From the NCBI GenBank assembly GCA_020052975.1, contig JAGVOC010000425.1, positions 1 through 15,286 of the forward strand: a DNA stretch of 15,286 nt, written 5' to 3'. The notes below the pieces were generated by a model. The model was not told the DNA's origin. It searched no databases and saw nothing but the letters and a program-made list of their open reading frames with translations. A program made the translations under genes and the position numbers. Origin of the DNA: Desulfobacterales bacterium (GTDB lineage: Bacteria; Desulfobacterota; Desulfobacteria; Desulfobacterales; RPRI01). Below are positions 8,622-15,286 of the stretch, piece by piece. Each line of letters opens with the position of its first letter. The first letter of the stretch is position 1.

Positions 8622-9878
8622 ATGTCTGTTGAAACAACCATAGCAGAAATAGCCAAATCGGCCAGGACCGCTTCAAGAGATGTGGCAAAATGTCCCACAG
8701 CAAAGAAGAATGAGGTCCTTTTAAAAATTGCTGATGAAATAATCAGCCAGGCAAACCATATACAAAAAGAGAATAAGAAAGACCTTTCTCACGCAAAAAA
8801 GGCCGGGCTTTCCGGCGCCTTTATTGACAGGCTTGCTGTAAGTAATTCCACAATCAAATCAATGTCGGACGGCCTCAGGGAGGTAGCGGCCCTTGAGGAT
8901 CCTGTCGGTTCAATATCCAGGACATGGGTACGGCCGAACGGGCTCCAGGTATCACGCATGCGTATTCCTCTCGGGGTTATAGGAATCATCTACGAGTCGA
9001 GGCCAAATGTCACTGTTGATGCTGCCGGCCTTTGCCTTAAAGCGGGAAATGCCGTTATATTGCGCGGAGGTTCGGAATCCTTTTGCTCCAATCAGGCATT
9101 GGCCGGTATCATTAAAAATACCCTGAAAGAATCGGGGCTGCCCGAAGATGCTGTTCAGACTGTGCCTGTAAGAGAGAGAATTGCCGTAAATGCCCTTTTA
9201 AGCCAGGAAGAGTATATAGACCTGATCATTCCCCGCGGGGGCGAAGGACTTATACGTTTTGTGGTCGAGAATTCAAGAATACCTGTTTTAAAGCATTACA
9301 AGGGAGTTTGTCATGTCTATGTTGATGACGGCGCTGATCTTGGCATGGCCCGGAAAATATGTTTCAATTCCAAGGTTCAGCGTCCCGGCGTCTGTAATGC
9401 CATGGAGACCATGCTTGTCCACAAAGGGGTAGCGAAGGATTTCCTTCCCGGAATTGCAAAGGAGTTCGCTGACGCAGGAGTTGAGATCAGGGGATGTCCC
9501 AGAACATGCAGAATACTTCCGATGGCAAATAAAGCAACTGAGGAGGACTGGCCTGCTGAATTCCTCGATCTTGTTATCGCAGTCAGGGTAGTTGACGATA
9601 TGGATCAGGCAATCGGCCACATTGCAAAATACGGATCAAACCATACCGAGTCGATCGTTACAAGCGATTACAGCAGGGCAAGGCGTTTCCTCCGCGAAAT
9701 AGATTCTTCTGTCGTTCTTGTGAATGCTTCGACGCGTTTTAATGACGGAGGGCAGCTTGGATTGGGGGCTGAAATAGGAATAAGCACTTCCAAGCTGCAT
9801 GCTTTCGGACCGATGGGTTTGGAAGAGCTCACCACAACAAAATTTATAGTTTTAGGAGAAGGTCAGGTCAGGGAGTGA
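8622..9878 (+). CDS. proA: Gamma-glutamyl phosphate reductase
   Basis: Second enzyme of proline synthesis: NADPH-dependent reduction of gamma-glutamyl phosphate, the product of ProB, to glutamate 5-semialdehyde. The 418-residue protein belongs to the aldehyde dehydrogenase superfamily. Visible motifs are [20 protein letters not shown] (115-134), the nucleotide-binding region [13 protein letters not shown] (140-152), the catalytic Cys C258 in [11 protein letters not shown] and, toward the end, [20 protein letters not shown]. The length is normal. The ATG at 8622 follows GAGGGAG. No third proline gene (proC) is seen in the window. Confidence 0.98.
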   Translation: MSVETTIAEIAKSARTASRDVAKCPTAKKNEVLLKIADEIISQANHIQKENKKDLSHAKKAGLSGAFIDRLAVSNSTIKSMSDGLREVAALEDPVGSISRTWVRPNGLQVSRMRIPLGVIGIIYESRPNVTVDAAGLCLKAGNAVILRGGSESFCSNQALAGIIKNTLKESGLPEDAVQTVPVRERIAVNALLSQEEYIDLIIPRGGEGLIRFVVENSRIPVLKHYKGVCHVYVDDGADLGMARKICFNSKVQRPGVCNAMETMLVHKGVAKDFLPGIAKEFADAGVEIRGCPRTCRILPMANKATEEDWPAEFLDLVIAVRVVDDMDQAIGHIAKYGSNHTESIVTSDYSRARRFLREIDSSVVLVNASTRFNDGGQLGLGAEIGISTSKLHAFGPMGLEELTTTKFIVLGEGQVRE

Positions 9879-9907
9879 TTGAAATTAAAATCGTAAATGC
9901 TCAGGTG

Positions 9908-9977
9908 GATAGGCTGTAGCTTTTTAGGCTGTAGGTTTTTAGCCAACAGACTATAGCCTAACAGCCTATAGTCTATC
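9908..9977. repeat. Imperfect inverted repeat between proA and nadD
   Basis: The motif TAGGCTGTAG occurs twice in direct orientation (9910-9919 and 9925-9934). The right arm, roughly 9950-9977, carries the related inverted motif CTATAGCCTAACAGCC. The whole stretch of about 70 bases can fold back on itself imperfectly. It fills most of the 116-bp proA-nadD gap and ends just before the nadD ribosome binding site. It does not look coding and resembles a dispersed short repeat. Confidence 0.6.
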
Positions 9978-9994
9978 TCCCGGCGAGGCGTTAT

Positions 9995-10663
9995 TTGAAA
10001 AAAATAGGACTGTTGGGGGGTACATTTAATCCGGTTCATTTCGGACACCTCAGGTCTGCAGTTGAAGTGCAGATGGAGTTTGCCCTGGACAGCGTGTGCT
10101 TTATTCCATCCGCAATTCCGCCTCACAAGGATTCATCCTCTGTTGCGGACGCCATGGATCGTCTCGAAATGATCAGGATGGCAATTTCAGATTATTACGC
10201 ATTGACAGTTTCAGATGTTGAACTCAAAAGATCAGGTCCTTCATATACAATAGATACTGTAAAACATTTCAAATCATTACAAACCGATCAAACCGATTTC
10301 TATCTTATAGTAGGTCTTGACGCATTCCTCGAAATAGATACATGGAAATCATTCAGGGAGCTTTTTGGCCTTGTACCATTTATTGTCATGGCAAGGCCGG
10401 GGCCCAATTACGCGGATTCCAGGGCGGAGCTTTCGAATCTCGGAGACTTTCTCGATTCGAAAATATCAAAGGGATATCATTTTTCAAAGCAGGATTCCTG
10501 TTACTTTCATGAAGTCAATAAGCCTGTATATATATTTGAGGTGAGCCAGATAGATATTTCTTCAACAAAAATCCGCAGGATAGCACATAAAGGAGAGCCC
10601 ATTTGCTTTCTGGTACCGGCAAATGTCGAACTCTTTATTAAAAGCAAGGGATTATACAAATGA
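9995..10663 (+). CDS. nadD: Nicotinate-nucleotide adenylyltransferase
   Basis: Transfers AMP from ATP to nicotinate mononucleotide to give deamido-NAD in NAD synthesis. The 222-residue protein shows the nucleotidyltransferase motif GGTFNPVHFGH (8-18), IPPHK (41-45), GPSYTIDTV (81-89), GLDAF (107-111) and the C-terminal ISSTKIR (188-194), all diagnostic. The start is a TTG at 9995 preceded by GGCGAGG (9982-9988). There is no in-frame ATG upstream of the conserved KKIGLLGGTF, so TTG is the only reasonable start. Its stop overlaps the rsfS ATG (ATGA), so the two are probably translationally coupled. Confidence 0.96.
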   Translation: MKKIGLLGGTFNPVHFGHLRSAVEVQMEFALDSVCFIPSAIPPHKDSSSVADAMDRLEMIRMAISDYYALTVSDVELKRSGPSYTIDTVKHFKSLQTDQTDFYLIVGLDAFLEIDTWKSFRELFGLVPFIVMARPGPNYADSRAELSNLGDFLDSKISKGYHFSKQDSCYFHEVNKPVYIFEVSQIDISSTKIRRIAHKGEPICFLVPANVELFIKSKGLYK

Positions 10664-11082
10664 CTTCTAAGAAATCCAATCGGGCAATGCAGGATTTAGA
10701 TCAGCGAATTGATCTTTATGTTAAAGCGGTTTTGGGGAAAAAAGCCGCCGATGTTCTGGTGCTTGACTTAAGGGGCCTTTCTTCCGTTGCTGATATATTC
10801 ATAATATGCAGCGCTCTTTCCAACCGCCAGGCTGCCGCAATTGCCGATCATGTTGAACGTTATTTGAAAAAGACGGGCTTAAAGCCGCTGAGTGTCGAGG
10901 GGAAAAATGAAGGGCTGTGGGTTTTGCTCGATTATGGGGATGTCATAATTCATATTTTTTATGAGACAGTCAGGAAGTTTTATGATCTTGAGGGATTATG
11001 GTCGGATGCAAAACGTATAACGACGGATAGCATGACAAAGAAAACAAACAATATTGGGGAGTCTGAAATATATGTCGAGTAA
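10660..11082 (+). CDS. rsfS: Ribosomal silencing factor RsfS
   Basis: RsfS (YbeB/Iojap family) binds L14 on the 50S subunit and blocks subunit joining when nutrients are low. The 140 residues contain the family core: LVLDLRGLSSVADIFIICSA (33-52), SNRQAAAIADHVE, and the signature WVLLDYGDVIIHIFYETVR (87-105) followed by KFYDLEGLW. A polar tail of about 25 residues follows the usual end. The gene overlaps nadD by 4 bp and gpmI by 11 bp. The nadD-rsfS pairing is widely conserved and supports the call. Confidence 0.95.
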   Translation: MTSKKSNRAMQDLDQRIDLYVKAVLGKKAADVLVLDLRGLSSVADIFIICSALSNRQAAAIADHVERYLKKTGLKPLSVEGKNEGLWVLLDYGDVIIHIFYETVRKFYDLEGLWSDAKRITTDSMTKKTNNIGESEIYVE

Positions 11083-12628
11083 ACCCGGATTTTGCATGTT
11101 GATGATACTTGACGGATGGGGATTAAGCAATAAACAGGAGGGAAATGCCGTAGCTCTCGCAAGAACCCCTTTTCTTGATAAAATAAAATCGGAATATCCG
11201 CGCACTAGTTTGCTTTGTTCAGGCGAAGCAGTCGGTCTTCCTGAAGGTATAATGGGAAACTCCGAGGTCGGACACATGAATATCGGCGCCGGCAGAGTGG
11301 TATACCAGGATCTTCTGAGAATTGACAAGGCGATACGGGATAAAAGTTTTTTCGAAAACGAAGCTCTTTGCAGGGTCATGAAGGAAGTTAAGGAGAAAAA
11401 CGGTTCTCTACATTTCATAGGACTCCTTTCGGATGGCGGCGTGCACAGCCAGATAAGTCATCTCTTTGCTCTGCTTGACATGGCGAAGGGTAAAGGCGTT
11501 GAGAATGTTTATATCCACGAGATGCTGGACGGAAGAGATACCCCGCCCGACAGCGGTGTTTTACACACACAGAGATTGGTGGATTATATTGAAAAAACGG
11601 GTATTGGAACCATCGCATCCGTTTGCGGGCGTTATTATGCCATGGATCGCGACAACAGGTGGGAGCGGGTTGAAAAGGCTTTCCGGCTTTTTGCTTACGG
11701 AGAGGGCATAAAGGAAAAAAATCCGGTTGATGCCGTCAGGAATGCTTACATCCGAAACGAGACTGATGAATTTATTAAGCCGATCACAATAACGGACAAC
11801 AGCGGGAAATCTAACGGGAGCATCAGGGACGGAGATGCCGTTGTCTTTTTTAACTTCCGTTCCGACCGGGCAAGGGAAATAACACATGCCCTGACCGATT
11901 CCGACTTCAAGTTTTTCATAAGAGAGAGTTACCCCAAGCTGACCGGCTTCGTATGCATGACGCAATATGATGAAAAATTCACCCTGCCGGTTGCTTTTCC
12001 TCCTGTTCACTTAAAGGAGATTCTCGGCGAAGTTATTAGCAAAAAAGGTTTAAAACAGCTGAGGATTGCCGAAACGGAGAAGTATGCACATGTGACTTAC
12101 TTTTTCAACGGCGGTGAGGAAAAACCATTCCCTAATGAAGAAAGGTGCCTTATACCATCTCCCCGCGATGTTCCGACATATGACAAGAAGCCGGAGATGA
12201 GTGCGCGGCTTGTAACCAAAGAGCTGTTATCGCGCTTGAAATGCAGTCATTATGATCTCGTTGTATTAAATTTTGCAAACATGGATATGGTCGGGCATAC
12301 AGGAGTTATAGAAGCTGCAATTAACGCCTGCGAAACCATCGATTTCTGTGTCGGCGAAATTGTCATCGAGGTAAAAAAGCAGGGGGGGATTGTTCTGATT
12401 ACGGCGGATCACGGGAATGCCGAAACGATGCTTGAGGAGAACGGGCATGTCCATACCGCCCACACTCTCAATCCTGTTCCGTTTATTCTGGTTGACGAGT
12501 CAAGAAAAAAAGCCTCATTAAGAAGCGGCAACCTGGGGGATATTGCTCCGACTATCCTTGATATCATGGAGATCGAAAAGCCGATCCCCATGACAGGTAA
12601 ATCTTTGATTAAAATTAGACAGGATTAA
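11072..12628 (+). CDS. gpmI: 2,3-bisphosphoglycerate-independent phosphoglycerate mutase
   Basis: Glycolytic/gluconeogenic enzyme interconverting 3- and 2-phosphoglycerate with two Mn ions and a phosphoserine intermediate. I choose the ATG at 11072 (518 residues) because GGGGAG (11057-11061 region) is correctly placed before it; a TTG at 11054 in the same frame is less likely. Active-site residues align with those of the Geobacillus enzyme at a shift of two: D14 (ILDGWG), S64 (GNSEVGHMN), H125 (SDGGVHS), R155/D156 (DGRDTPP), R187 and R193. Later come NFANMDMVGHTG, ITADHGNAE and HTAHT. After GGVHS it has Gln where His is usual. The last three residues and the stop are encoded by a dispersed AGGAT repeat. 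Confidence 0.97.
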   Translation: MSSKPGFCMLMILDGWGLSNKQEGNAVALARTPFLDKIKSEYPRTSLLCSGEAVGLPEGIMGNSEVGHMNIGAGRVVYQDLLRIDKAIRDKSFFENEALCRVMKEVKEKNGSLHFIGLLSDGGVHSQISHLFALLDMAKGKGVENVYIHEMLDGRDTPPDSGVLHTQRLVDYIEKTGIGTIASVCGRYYAMDRDNRWERVEKAFRLFAYGEGIKEKNPVDAVRNAYIRNETDEFIKPITITDNSGKSNGSIRDGDAVVFFNFRSDRAREITHALTDSDFKFFIRESYPKLTGFVCMTQYDEKFTLPVAFPPVHLKEILGEVISKKGLKQLRIAETEKYAHVTYFFNGGEEKPFPNEERCLIPSPRDVPTYDKKPEMSARLVTKELLSRLKCSHYDLVVLNFANMDMVGHTGVIEAAINACETIDFCVGEIVIEVKKQGGIVLITADHGNAETMLEENGHVHTAHTLNPVPFILVDESRKKASLRSGNLGDIAPTILDIMEIEKPIPMTGKSLIKIRQD

Positions 12629-12643
12629 CAGGATGGACAGGAT
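12618..12643 (+). repeat. AGGAT tandem repeat at the end of gpmI
   Basis: Three units starting with AGGAT at a 9-base period (12621, 12630 and 12639), the first two being AGGATTAAC and AGGATGGAC, preceded by GAC. The gpmI stop codon TAA lies within the first unit, so the repeat supplies the end of the reading frame. The period and motif are those of a short dispersed intergenic repeat, and the array runs 15 bases past the gene. Confidence 0.6.
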
Positions 12644-12661
12644 ATTGCCTGCCGGCCGGAA

Positions 12662-12677
12662 GTCCGCCGCGGCGGAC
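12662..12677. repeat. 16-bp perfect palindrome between convergent genes
   Basis: GTCCGCCGCGGCGGAC is a perfect palindrome lying between the gpmI stop and the stop of the convergent zinc-ribbon gene. It could act as a terminator stem for either gene, but no T-run follows on either strand, so intrinsic termination is doubtful. The same core occurs at 5365-5388 and 13456-13469. Confidence 0.6.
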
Positions 12678-12725
12678 AATAAGCCATCGTCGGTGGAGAA
12701 AGAGGACCCAAAGGTCTCCAAGCGG

Positions 12726-13406
12726 CTATTGCCCGGCTGTTTCTTTTCCGCAGTGCTTGCAGATATTAGCCCTCTTTTTTATTATCTCTGCGCAGAACGG
12801 GCATTCCCTTGTAAAAAATTTTTCGTGAATCTTTGCAACCGATTCTTCGACCTTTTCCTGAATAACCCTGCTTTCAAATTTCAAATTCCGGAGAGGTTCG
12901 ATTGCATCTGTTTCTCCTATATCGCCGATCATTTCTGCTGCCTTCAGCCTTACACGTGCAGGCTCGGTAGGATCAAGAAGAATCCGTAATACCGAAGGCG
13001 AGTCTTTCGATACATAGCATCCTGCCAGGATGGAGAACCCTTTCTTTATGGCTTCTTTCAAAGCTTCCTGCTGAGCCACCACCTGATCATCTATAATTTG
13101 CCCTGTAGCGCCGACCGGACTGAAAACCGTAATGAGCTCGAATTGTTCGGTCCCCGGGTAATTCATGCATCTGTAGGAAGCGCTGTGAGAATAATTGTCT
13201 TTTATGTTATCCCATCCTTTTACATACAATGGACACTCATCATTAAAGCATATAAAAAGATAAGGAGTTCCCCACCCGAGTCCGTCTCCGCAATTAATCG
13301 ATGGGACTTCCCAGATATTCATTTCAGTTCCGCAATGCGGGCAGGCCGGTTTTTTCTGAGACATAATCTTTTCCATAACCTGCTCTTTTGTTTCAATGGT
13401 TGTCAT
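12726..13406 (-). CDS. Protein with two zinc ribbons and a HEAT-like segment, function unknown
   Basis: I do not recognise a named gene. The 226-residue protein looks soluble and cytosolic, with no signal peptide or membrane segment. An N-terminal metal-binding module has CPHC (22-25) and CxxxxC (53-58), plus C39. A short helix-rich part (about 145-196) has the rhythm of one to two HEAT repeats: PARVRLKAAEMIGDIGETDAI, then PLRNL. A second zinc ribbon at the C-terminus, CPFC (202-205) with CKHC (216-219), is of the CPxCAExIKxxAxxCxxCG type common in small zinc-ribbon proteins. The layout suggests a protein- or nucleic-acid-binding adaptor, which is inference. The start ATG at 13406 follows GGAGAG. 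Repeat E3 begins 24 bp upstream of the start. The gene converges with gpmI. Confidence 0.75.
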   Translation of the reverse strand: MTTIETKEQVMEKIMSQKKPACPHCGTEMNIWEVPSINCGDGLGWGTPYLFICFNDECPLYVKGWDNIKDNYSHSASYRCMNYPGTEQFELITVFSPVGATGQIIDDQVVAQQEALKEAIKKGFSILAGCYVSKDSPSVLRILLDPTEPARVRLKAAEMIGDIGETDAIEPLRNLKFESRVIQEKVEESVAKIHEKFFTRECPFCAEIIKKRANICKHCGKETAGQ

Positions 13407-13430
13407 TACTTACTCTCCGTTATTATTAAT

Positions 13431-13653
13431 GACGGCTTCGTAAAAAGTCATTCTGTCCGCCGCGGCGGATTGCACTTCATCCCCGCCCTGTTGAATTCTC
13501 GCCGTGCGAGACGGCAGGGCCGATTCAACAGGGTGAATCATTGCAGCGTACCGACAAGTACGCTTCATTCCTCAAGATTCGTGCGCCTTGCACGCCTTGC
13601 ATAATGAGCTTTTTACTTTGCCGTATGAATTTCGGACTTTTTATGAAGCCGCC
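13431..13653. repeat. TIR-bounded MITE-like element E3
   Basis: Terminal inverted repeats of 19 bases, GACGGCTTCGTAAAAAGTC (13431-13449) and its partner at 13635-13653, agree at 17 of 19 positions. Inside are the palindrome TCCGCCGCGGCGGA (13456-13469), an 11-bp perfect stem CCCTGTTGAAT/ATTCAACAGGG (13486-13496/13523-13533) whose loop holds two competing 5-bp stems, and a 6-bp stem GCGTAC/GTACGC (13546-13551/13558-13563). No transposase is encoded and I see no convincing target duplication. The left TIR resembles the start of E1 and E2. It makes up most of the 352-bp gap between the zinc-ribbon and lipoprotein genes; the rest (13654-13758) is AT-rich. Confidence 0.75.
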
Positions 13654-13696
13654 AAAATTATATGTTATCCAAGTCGAAAATATAAATGTAGATGTT

Positions 13697-13724
13697 AATT
13701 TAAGAACCTATTTAATAATGTCAA
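13697..13724 (-). promoter_or_regulatory. Possible promoter reading through E3 toward the zinc-ribbon gene
   Basis: On the minus strand TTGACA (13719-13724) and TAAATT (13697-13702) are separated by 16 bases in AT-rich DNA. The -35 is perfect and the -10 has four of six matches. It lies just beyond E3, so a transcript would carry E3 in its leader of about 280 bases. No other promoter is obvious for the zinc-ribbon gene. Confidence 0.3.
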
Positions 13725-13758
13725 CCGGCAAAGAAAAAATGGCGTTTCCTGATATCTT

Positions 13759-14487
13759 TTAAAAGTCGAGTTTTATAACATGTACTTTTCCGGTATCTTT
13801 TTCCATTATCTGCAGACGGAGCTGTTTTGCAGAGCCGGCTTCGCCGGGAAAAAAGAGAATGCCGCGAGCGAGGCTTTTGGGCAGAATTGCGTTGCTCTGG
13901 AGGGACTTTTCGCGCAAATCGCTTGTTATCGACTTTATTGCATTATCCGAGCCATATCCGGTTATTCCTCCTATTGTAGCTCCTGCAGCCGCACCCACCG
14001 CAGCCCCTTTTCCGGCTGCCGCTGCAACATTTTCACCCGAAACAATTCCTATGGCCGTTCCGATTATCGCGCCTGCCGCTGCGCCCAGGAAACCTTTATA
14101 TGCTCCCTCCTTGAAAATCTCCTTTGTTTTTGCATACCGGGTCGCCCTTTCATATGCTACCTCCTTGCTCAGTATTGGCCAGAGATTCCCGTTTTTGTCT
14201 TCAAGAAAAGTCTGGTGACCGATTACCTCAAAAGGGTGTGAGCCCTGGTTGTCGAAAACTACCTGGACAGGGAGCATGCCCGCTCCAAGTATATCAAAAC
14301 CGAAAGTTGTTTTTGTTTCATCCGGGTCAGTAAATGCCCTTGCCGCGATATCAGCGCCTTCAACGTTAACGGCATTCTTCATGGCCGCCGGGGTTTTAAA
14401 TGGAAGCGGCTTTACGGTATAAGTCTCTGCACATCCTGCAAGAAATATTATGCAGAGAATAGTAAGAAAATATGTGGATTTCTTCAT
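13759..14487 (-). CDS. Glycine-zipper lipoprotein of unknown function
   Basis: Predicted lipoprotein of 242 residues: KK, a hydrophobic segment, then lipobox LAGC with the lipidated Cys at 19. Ala-Glu follows the Cys, so no Asp+2 inner-membrane signal is present and outer-membrane placement is likely. About 132-179 is rich in Gly and Ala at regular spacing (GAAAGAIIGTAIG and GAAVGAAAGATIGGITG), a glycine-zipper pattern that packs in membranes. The regions before (about 60-115) and after look like beta-rich soluble folds. I start at the ATG at 14487, because AAAGGA is then about 8 bases upstream; an ATG at 14496 would leave no room for it. The gene lies 13 bp after the oxidoreductase stop and is probably cotranscribed with it. 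The specific role is unknown. Confidence 0.8.
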   Translation of the reverse strand: MKKSTYFLTILCIIFLAGCAETYTVKPLPFKTPAAMKNAVNVEGADIAARAFTDPDETKTTFGFDILGAGMLPVQVVFDNQGSHPFEVIGHQTFLEDKNGNLWPILSKEVAYERATRYAKTKEIFKEGAYKGFLGAAAGAIIGTAIGIVSGENVAAAAGKGAAVGAAAGATIGGITGYGSDNAIKSITSDLREKSLQSNAILPKSLARGILFFPGEAGSAKQLRLQIMEKDTGKVHVIKLDF

Positions 14488-14500
14488 GGTGCACATCCTT

Positions 14501-15286
14501 TTATGTTAAATGTTGTCTTAAAACGGATTTAAGGTCCAATAACTCTGACGACTCCGGAATGCCCCCGTCGTTCCACCCGCGAAGCCTGTAATATTCCAGA
14601 ATCATCCCTTTTAATTCTTCCTCGCCTATTGTCTGGCCGGTCTTTTTAAGCTCTTTATGCAGATATTTCGGCAATCTGTCGTCTTCAGGCTTCAACCCTT
14701 CCCTGATATTGAAAAGCCTCACGAGGTCGGAAATATCCGAAGCTCTTTTTTCAAGCATTTCTCTTTTTTCATCCAGGCCGATGGTCATCCGGATCAGATG
14801 CGAAAGAGTATCCCACGGATATATATCCCTGTAAAACCGGCACAGGATGAGTGTATCAAAAAGAACAAGGCGGTTTTCGTAATCTATAAAAAGGGCGGCC
14901 TTTCCTTCATTGGTTTCAGGCGATATCGCGCCTGTCAGTTCAGGGTTATGGAATGTGGCTCTCAAATGGCAGGCACCCCTGTCCGATACTGCATATGCGA
15001 GAGCGCATCCTTTTAAGACTCTCGGGTCGTAACCCGGCGGCTCAAGCCCTTTTACGTGGACTGCCATATCTTCCATACCCCATTCTTTTGCGGCATGGAT
15101 TATCCCGCGGGCCAGAGTATCGCCTATTCCCTTCCGTCCTGCAATCATGTGAAGAAGCTCTGCCGTTGCATCAACATCACCGTAATAAATTTTATAAGAG
15201 ATTTTCTTCAGCCTTGCAGCTTCAATTGTAAACCCGCAGAGATTTCCCGCCGATATTGTATCCATCCCAAGCCTGTCGCATATATC
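14501..15286 (-). CDS. Aldehyde:ferredoxin oxidoreductase family protein, C-terminal part
   Basis: The reading frame runs off the right edge of the window, so the N-terminal half is missing here. The 261 visible residues begin DICDRLGMDTISAGN, the first bis-pterin binding motif (DxxGxD) of AOR enzymes, continue through KGIGDTLARGI and KGLEPPGYDPR, and reach FDTLILCRF (Cys codon 14840-14842). The last matches the second DxxGLC pterin motif and holds the fourth ligand of the 4Fe-4S cluster, though its Gly is Ile here. The family uses a tungsten or molybdenum bis-pterin cofactor to oxidise aldehydes to acids with ferredoxin. The substrate is not evident. An in-frame ATG at 15265 is internal, not the start. 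It pairs with the lipoprotein gene downstream. Confidence 0.93.
   Translation of the reverse strand, partial: DICDRLGMDTISAGNLCGFTIEAARLKKISYKIYYGDVDATAELLHMIAGRKGIGDTLARGIIHAAKEWGMEDMAVHVKGLEPPGYDPRVLKGCALAYAVSDRGACHLRATFHNPELTGAISPETNEGKAALFIDYENRLVLFDTLILCRFYRDIYPWDTLSHLIRMTIGLDEKREMLEKRASDISDLVRLFNIREGLKPEDDRLPKYLHKELKKTGQTIGEEELKGMILEYYRLRGWNDGGIPESSELLDLKSVLRQHLT

Noticed and set aside
9908..9977. CRISPR array or tRNA suggested by short repeated motifs
   Set aside because: Repeats are too short, irregular and partly inverted, no regular spacers exist, and no cloverleaf or anticodon arm can be drawn.
12662..12677. Intrinsic terminator for gpmI
   Set aside because: The stem is strong but no T-run follows on either strand, and the same palindrome occurs within repeats elsewhere in the window.
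13098..13604. 168-codon plus-strand frame opposite the zinc-ribbon gene
   Set aside because: It is antisense to a gene with clear zinc-ribbon motifs and a good ribosome binding site, and it runs on into E3.
13541..13762. 73-codon plus-strand frame upstream of the lipoprotein stop
   Set aside because: Most of it is the right part of E3 and its terminal repeat, with no ribosome binding site and no domain; it is the translation of a repeat.

Overview
The window reads as a chromosomal segment of a Gram-negative anaerobe, most likely a member of Desulfobacterota (Desulfobacterales-like, formerly Deltaproteobacteria). The grounds are an Mla lipid-transport operon (so an outer membrane is present), a housekeeping block rplU-rpmA-obgE-proB-proA-nadD-rsfS-gpmI of the kind seen in deltaproteobacterial genomes, a tungsten/molybdenum aldehyde:ferredoxin oxidoreductase, moderate GC content, and many small palindromic and TIR-bounded repeats between genes. 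The taxonomic call is inference from gene content, not a database match.

Layout. (1) 86-4266, plus strand: mlaE, mlaF, mlaD, mlaC, mlaA, which together make up an inner-membrane ABC/MCE complex, a periplasmic carrier and an outer-membrane component for phospholipid traffic. No mlaB (STAS) gene is present, and MlaF carries a C-terminal extension of about 150 residues that reads as a degenerate GGDEF domain. (2) 4269-5171, minus strand: a beta-hydroxyacid dehydrogenase (3-hydroxyisobutyrate dehydrogenase family), convergent with mlaA with 2 bp between the stop codons. (3) 5172-5751: an intergenic stretch with a composite repeat, a weak minus-strand promoter candidate and a good sigma70-type promoter for the next operon. 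(4) 5752-12628, plus strand: ribosomal proteins L21 and L27, the ribosome-assembly GTPase Obg, the first two proline-synthesis enzymes, NAD synthesis (nadD), ribosome silencing factor and phosphoglycerate mutase. The genes are mostly overlapping or tightly spaced. (5) 12726-15286, minus strand: a zinc-ribbon/HEAT-like protein of unknown function, a glycine-zipper lipoprotein and the 3' part of an aldehyde:ferredoxin oxidoreductase gene that runs off the window edge. The last two form a tight pair.

Repeats are the second theme. A hairpin-rich element (E1, 926-1075) lies inside the mla operon and its end supplies the Shine-Dalgarno sequence of mlaF. A related inverted, larger copy (E2, 5320-5568) lies between the dehydrogenase and rplU. 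A third TIR-bounded element (E3, 13431-13653) abuts the zinc-ribbon gene. Shorter repeats lie between rplU and rpmA, between proA and nadD, and at the end of gpmI, and a short palindrome TCCGCC(n)GGCGGA recurs at four places.

The best candidate for something undescribed is the MlaF-degenerate GGDEF fusion in an operon lacking mlaB. It may be a replacement regulatory subunit built into the ATPase.
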